Positions 5,748 to 8,706 of a stretch of 8,706 nt of DNA are shown here, one piece after another (position 1 is the first letter of the stretch; each line of letters opens with the position of its first letter). The position numbers were made by a program, and so were the translations under genes. This stretch comes from Pseudomonadota bacterium (GTDB lineage: Bacteria; Pseudomonadota; Alphaproteobacteria; Reyranellales; Reyranellaceae): positions 1-8,706 of the forward strand of contig JAEZHS010000425.1 of the NCBI GenBank assembly GCA_023436825.1, written 5' to 3'. The notes beneath the pieces were generated by a model. It was not told where the DNA came from. It saw nothing but the letters and a program-made list of their open reading frames with translations, and ran no database searches.

Positions 5748-5888
5748 TCACACCGACACTTTGTCGTGATCGCAGGAACACAGAAGGCGTCCTTGTACAG
5801 CTTGTCGATCCGGGCAGTGGCGTCCGCCGTCGCCGCCACAGACGAAGAGCGCTGCCGCCGCCAGGACGAGAGCAGCGGACCGGCGCAT
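5748..5888 (-). pseudogene. Possible frameshifted remnant of a small secreted protein
   Basis: A 46-codon frame begins at ATG 5888, 25 bases after the stop of the 5914 gene on the same strand. Its first 16 residues, MRRSAALVLAAAALFV, look like a Sec signal peptide, with codons ending in G or C. After that, coding character moves to another frame, which reads SSVAATADATARIDKLYKDAF with strongly GC-ending codons. This suggests a one-base indel near 5840. After about 25 more codons this frame too loses coding character. No family is recognised. Alternatively, it is an intact 46-residue secreted peptide with several Cys residues, or chance. Confidence 0.35.
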
Positions 5889-5913
5889 GGGCGTCATCAA
5901 TTCCGGCGATGGC

Positions 5914-6708
5914 TCACTTGAACGTCGGCTGGCCCGATACGTAGCCGTAGAAATTGCGCGAGAATTCCTCCACCGACAGCGTGCCGACCCTGGGGATCCG
6001 CGTGATCTCGCCGTAGGTATAGACGTTGACGGCGATCCGGCCGTTCCTGACCTCCGGCGGCTCGTCGACGACGACGCAATGGTTCCAGAAGTGCGAGTTC
6101 ATCTTGTTCTTCACGTCGTAAAGGATGTTGGTGTGAACGAACAGGCAGACGTCGCGATGAACGCGGGCGTCGCGGTCGAACGCCTCGATCTCCTTGCGGC
6201 CCTTGGACACGAAGATGTTGGAATCGTCGCGCACCCCGGCGTAGCCGATCTGGCGGAACCACTTGGCGACCTCGCCCTCGCGGGTCCGAGCGGCGATGTC
6301 GTCGTAGACCGACGCGACGTCGAGGATGGCGTTGTAGGAATCGCGCAGGCTGGCCAGCGCCACCCAGTCGACGGGCGCGATCTTGCCCGCCGGGGGCAGG
6401 TAGACCCTGCATGCCGGGCCCGGCTTGACCTCGAGCGAACCGATGCGTGCCTTGCCGGTGGTGAAGAGATCGATCACGTACTGGACGTAGAGCTCCGGCT
6501 TGTAGTTCAGCACGCAGTAGAAGAAGGATGCCGGACAGCACAGGCTCGCGGCGCCCTGATCCTGGGTGACGGGATCGTTGACGCGCTCGCGCAGCCCGGC
6601 GATCAGCTCGGCAGGATCGATGCGGGGAAAGGGACGGCCCTTGGGGAGCGGCGGAAACCTGTCGATCAACGACAAGGCGTAATCCTTACGCATCGGACCC
6701 GCGAACAT
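5914..6708 (-). CDS. Unrecognised protein with papain-like Q/C/H/N layout
   Basis: This protein of 264 residues starts at ATG 6708, with AGGAGG 5 bases upstream. The frame stays open further upstream, but those ATGs lack such a site. I know no named family for it. Residues 49-61 read QDQGAASLCCPAS, which aligns with the papain active-site segment: Gln51 and Cys57 have the six-residue spacing of papain Gln19 and Cys25. Later, NHCVVVD (His210) is followed 18 residues on by VNVYTYGE (Asn228), resembling the papain His...Asn-x-W-G ending. A papain-fold cysteine peptidase, amidase or acyltransferase is therefore plausible. No signal peptide or membrane helix is seen, so it is probably cytoplasmic unless exported by another route. 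It is divergent from the GFA gene across a region with a CRP-type box. It is surely a gene, but its function is inferred from motifs only. Confidence 0.8.
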   Translation of the reverse strand: MFAGPMRKDYALSLIDRFPPLPKGRPFPRIDPAELIAGLRERVNDPVTQDQGAASLCCPASFFYCVLNYKPELYVQYVIDLFTTGKARIGSLEVKPGPACRVYLPPAGKIAPVDWVALASLRDSYNAILDVASVYDDIAARTREGEVAKWFRQIGYAGVRDDSNIFVSKGRKEIEAFDRDARVHRDVCLFVHTNILYDVKNKMNSHFWNHCVVVDEPPEVRNGRIAVNVYTYGEITRIPRVGTLSVEEFSRNFYGYVSGQPTFK

Positions 6709-6758
6709 CGGCGCCTCCTGCCAAACCGCCATGGTGGGCCGAAAATGCGAAAGACGAC

Positions 6759-6774
6759 TGTGAGAGAAATCACA
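6759..6774. promoter_or_regulatory. Consensus CRP-type operator in the divergent intergenic region
   Basis: TGTGA-GAGAAA-TCACA is a second exact match to the TGTGA-N6-TCACA consensus. Its centre at 6766.5 is 58.5 bases from the start of the papain-like gene on the left and 60.5 bases from the GFA gene start on the right, so it could serve both. No -10 hexamer sits at class II spacing on either side. The nearest candidate, TAGGCT at 6784-6789, is close enough that a bound protein might repress instead of activate. Confidence 0.65.
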
Positions 6775-6826
6775 AATCGTGACTAGGCTTCGGGAGAGGA
6801 ACATGAGTTGTCGACAGGAGGACTCC

Positions 6827-7249
6827 ATGCCAACCAGAACCGGCGGCTGCCTGTGCCGCGCCGTCCGCTACGAATGCACCGGCGAGCCCCAGTTTTCGTT
6901 GCAATGCCACTGCCGCGATTGCCAGCTGCAGAGCGGCGCGCCGCACGTCGCCGCAGTACGCCTGCCGTCGGTCGGGTTCCGCATCGTCCACGGCTCGCCG
7001 AAACACTACGTCGCCAAGGCCGATTCCGGCAACGAGATCACGCGCGTCTTCTGCGGCGACTGCGGTACGCCGCTCTACGTGCAGGTCTCGACGCGGCCCG
7101 ACATCGTCGGCGTCCGCGTCTGCACCTTCGACGATGCAAGCTGGTTCCGGCCCGAAGCCAACATTTTCGTCAAGAGCGCGCAGCCGTGGGATCACATGGA
7201 TCCCACGGTGCAGACGTTTGCGACCTATCCGACAGGCAAGTCGTATTGA
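6827..7249 (+). CDS. GFA family (glutathione-dependent formaldehyde-activating-like) zinc protein
   Basis: This protein of 140 residues starts at ATG 6827, with AGGAGG at 6816-6821 and 5 bases of spacing. It is a complete GFA/Mss4-like domain with the full zinc ligand set: Cys8 and Cys10 (GGCLCRAVRY), Cys27, Cys29 and Cys32 (CHCRDC), and Cys76 and Cys79 (FCGDCG). The name comes from Paracoccus Gfa, proposed to speed formation of S-hydroxymethylglutathione from formaldehyde and glutathione, but most family members have no proven activity. The C-terminal PWDHMD motif is typical of the family. No formaldehyde dehydrogenase or methanol oxidation genes are in the window. It is divergent from the papain-like gene with a CRP-type box between them, and convergent with the solute-binding protein gene, with only 15 bases between it and that gene's full-length frame. 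Confidence 0.92.
   Translation: MPTRTGGCLCRAVRYECTGEPQFSLQCHCRDCQLQSGAPHVAAVRLPSVGFRIVHGSPKHYVAKADSGNEITRVFCGDCGTPLYVQVSTRPDIVGVRVCTFDDASWFRPEANIFVKSAQPWDHMDPTVQTFATYPTGKSY
7184..7208. repeat. Perfect stem-loop inside the 3' end of the GFA gene
   Basis: CCGTGGGATC (7184-7193) and GATCCCACGG (7199-7208) are exact inverted copies with a 5-base loop, ACATG. The dyad encodes PWDHMDPT, about 40 bases before the stop codon. It may slow or protect the message end, or be a by-product of codon choice in a conserved motif. No T-run follows. Confidence 0.5.
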
Positions 7250-7264
7250 ACCCGCCGACGGCGA

Positions 7265-7384
7265 TCAGCCGTAGACCTTGCGCACCTCAGCATCGGCCCA
7301 CTTCACCGCGTCCTCGGCGGGCATGCCCTGGACGGCTTTGGCGTACATGTCGACGATAATGTACTTGGAGAGCACTTCGGCGGC
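7265..7384 (-). pseudogene. C-terminal tail of the solute-binding protein, cut off by an amber codon
   Basis: Directly after the TAG at 7385-7387, the same frame continues for 39 codons to TGA at 7265-7267. It reads AAEVLSKYIIVDMYAKAVQG, then MPAEDAVKWADAEVRKVYG. This is the usual end of family 1 solute-binding proteins, where the final helix contains E-D/E-A-V-K-W-A-x-x-E and a terminal Y. Codons keep their GC-ending bias, so the disruption is recent, is read through, or is a sequence error. Confidence 0.7.
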
Positions 7385-8590
7385 CTACGGTCCTGCCGGA
7401 CCGGCGTAGCCATAAACGCGGCCGAGCCGCGGCGCGACGCGGTAGGGAGCCATCACCGGGTCCTCCTGCCACATCTTGTGGTTCTCCCACTGCTTGGTCG
7501 GACCGGTGGCGAACCCCTTCTGGACGTTGAACCACTTGTCGTAGACCTCGGTCGAGTGGAACCATTTCAGGAACTCCATCGCCTGCTTCTGGTTCTTCGA
7601 ATATTTCATCACCATCATGCACTGGAACGGGTGCACGCCGAACTGGCCCGCGGGTCCCTTGGGCAGCGGCGCATGCTGGATGTCGGTCTTGAGCTGCGCG
7701 CCCTTGTCGGTCTTGTACTGGTCGGGCTTGCGCAAGGCTTCGATGTAGATCGAAGCGCCGTTGAGCGTGGCACTGATCGTGCCCGACAGGAAGGCGCGAT
7801 TGTTGTTGGAATCGTCCCAGGCGAGACCGCCCTCATCATGGGCCTCCTTCCAGAACGCCGTCAGGAACTTCACCGAATCCACCGTCTCCCTGGTGTCGAG
7901 CTTGACGGTCTTGCCGTCCTCCTCGACTTCGCGTCCGCCCCACGACCACAGGTAGGGATAGGCGAAGGCCGGTGCGTCGCCGACCGTGTGACCGAGCGTC
8001 TGCCCGAGAGGCCGGCCCTTGGCCTTGAGCTTCCTGCCGGCTTCCCGATACTCGTCCCAGGTCTCGGGAAACCTCGTGACACCGATCTCGTCGAACCACG
8101 ATTTGCGGTAGGCTACCATGGCACCGATGATGCAGTACGGAACGGCAATCCATTTCTTGCCGTCGTGCGTGTTGGCCTTGGCGAGGTCGTAGTAGCCGCC
8201 CTGCGCCGAGCCGATCGCCTCGCAAACCGACGACACGTCGGCGCAGCTGTCGGCATAGAGCTGCGCCTTGTTGTCGAAGATCATGATGACGTCGGGGCCG
8301 CCCTGGGCCTGGATCGCCGCCGTCGCCCGCGGCTGCAGATCGTTGAGGCCGATCGTCTCCATGTTGATCTTGAAGCCGAGCGCCTTCTCGGCCTCCGCCA
8401 GCATCGATTGACGAAGGACCTGATCACCGGCCGGAACGAAGTCGTTCCACTTCAGCCAGTGCAGCGAGGTCGCTTGCGCAAAGGCGGGTGCTTTGCCGAG
8501 AGCCAGAATACCAGCGATGCCGCCGGTCCTGACAGCCAGTGCACCGGCACTGGACGCGTTCAGGAACTTGCGGCGCGTAACACGTGCCAT
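7385..8590 (-). CDS. Tat-exported ABC transporter solute-binding protein (family 1), amber-truncated
   Basis: This gene encodes 401 residues up to the TAG at 7385-7387; 441 would be expected with the tail that follows in frame. Of two adjacent ATGs, the one at 8590 is 5 bases from GGGAGG and is preferred to 8593. The N-terminus has the twin-arginine motif TRRKFL (residues 5-10), a hydrophobic stretch, and a likely cleavage site after APAFA (residue 38). The mature part resembles extracellular solute-binding family 1 (sugar or glycerol-phosphate type, CUT1-like): GPDVIMIFDNKAQLYAD, WIAVPYCIIGAMVAYRKSWFDEIG, FPETWDEYREAGRKL and AMEFLKWF. In the periplasm it would deliver a ligand to a membrane permease, but no permease or ATPase genes are in the window. 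Loss of the last 40 residues, which pack against the lobes in this fold, may impair it. The ligand is unknown. Confidence 0.88.
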   Translation of the reverse strand: MARVTRRKFLNASSAGALAVRTGGIAGILALGKAPAFAQATSLHWLKWNDFVPAGDQVLRQSMLAEAEKALGFKINMETIGLNDLQPRATAAIQAQGGPDVIMIFDNKAQLYADSCADVSSVCEAIGSAQGGYYDLAKANTHDGKKWIAVPYCIIGAMVAYRKSWFDEIGVTRFPETWDEYREAGRKLKAKGRPLGQTLGHTVGDAPAFAYPYLWSWGGREVEEDGKTVKLDTRETVDSVKFLTAFWKEAHDEGGLAWDDSNNNRAFLSGTISATLNGASIYIEALRKPDQYKTDKGAQLKTDIQHAPLPKGPAGQFGVHPFQCMMVMKYSKNQKQAMEFLKWFHSTEVYDKWFNVQKGFATGPTKQWENHKMWQEDPVMAPYRVAPRLGRVYGYAGPAGP

Positions 8591-8645
8591 CATAGCCTCC
8601 CTGAGAACGCTTGCTGTTAACTCAGCACTATTTACTTATGCGGCA

Positions 8646-8674
8646 AGTGTAGGAGCAGGGGTCGGCCCGGACAA
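8646..8674 (-). promoter_or_regulatory. Sigma-70-like promoter of the solute-binding protein gene
   Basis: On the minus strand TTGTCC (8674-8669) and TACACT (8651-8646) each match the -35 and -10 consensus at four of six positions and are exactly 17 bases apart. Transcription would start near 8639, giving a leader of about 50 bases before the ATG at 8590. The rest of 8594-8706 shows no gene. Confidence 0.4.
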
Positions 8675-8706
8675 GGCCGGGTTGACAGCGCCGCCATGCC
8701 ATCGCC

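Noticed and set aside
5887..6786. A 299-codon open frame on the plus strand
   Set aside because: Its Asp/Val/Arg/Ala-rich translation is typical of an antisense shadow. The minus-strand frame has a good ribosome binding site and structured sequence with aromatic and Cys/His motifs.
7478..8620. A 380-codon open frame on the plus strand
   Set aside because: It is the antisense shadow of the solute-binding protein, whose Tat signal and family motifs are clear on the minus strand.

Overview
The window is GC-rich, tightly packed proteobacterial DNA. Codon third positions are mostly G or C, Shine-Dalgarno sequences are clear, and gene content (GNAT, class III aminotransferase, APH-type kinase, Rid, dienelactone hydrolase, VOC, GFA and a Tat-exported sugar-type solute-binding protein) fits an environmental or soil alphaproteobacterium. 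The genus cannot be fixed from the sequence. No transposase, integrase, tRNA, rRNA or CRISPR array was seen.

Layout. Positions 1-675 hold broken genes: an internal piece of the 16S rRNA methyltransferase gene rsmB on the minus strand, joined head-on near 158 to the C-terminal piece of rsmB on the plus strand, then the C-terminal two thirds of a GNAT acetyltransferase. Positions 683-1088 hold a consensus CRP-type box and a small three-helix membrane protein. Positions 1207-3927 hold a plus-strand cassette: a class III aminotransferase-fold enzyme resembling ethanolamine-phosphate/phosphohydroxylysine phospho-lyases, an APH-fold kinase overlapping it by one base, and a Rid-family protein. Positions 3934-5253 (minus) hold a VOC protein followed by a dienelactone-hydrolase-family protein. 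Positions 5254-5913 are mostly non-coding, with repeats, dyads, a promoter-like element and a possibly frameshifted secreted-protein remnant. Positions 5914-6708 (minus) encode an unrecognised protein with a papain-like Q/C/H/N layout. It is divergent from a GFA-family zinc protein (6827-7249), and a second consensus CRP-type box lies midway between them. Positions 7265-8590 (minus) are a solute-binding protein gene with an in-frame amber codon 40 codons before its natural end.

How the genes may work together. The kinase plus phospho-lyase-like pair suggests a two-step breakdown of an amino alcohol: phosphorylation, then PLP-dependent elimination of phosphate and ammonia to give an aldehyde. 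A Rid protein next door could act on enamine/imine intermediates, although it lacks the canonical Rid arginine. The VOC, dienelactone hydrolase and GFA genes are general small-molecule or aldehyde metabolism functions. The two perfect TGTGA-N6-TCACA boxes point to shared control by a Crp/Fnr-family regulator. The most interesting points are the kinase/phospho-lyase/Rid cassette, the paired CRP boxes, the papain-like unknown, the rsmB inversion and the amber codon in the transporter gene.
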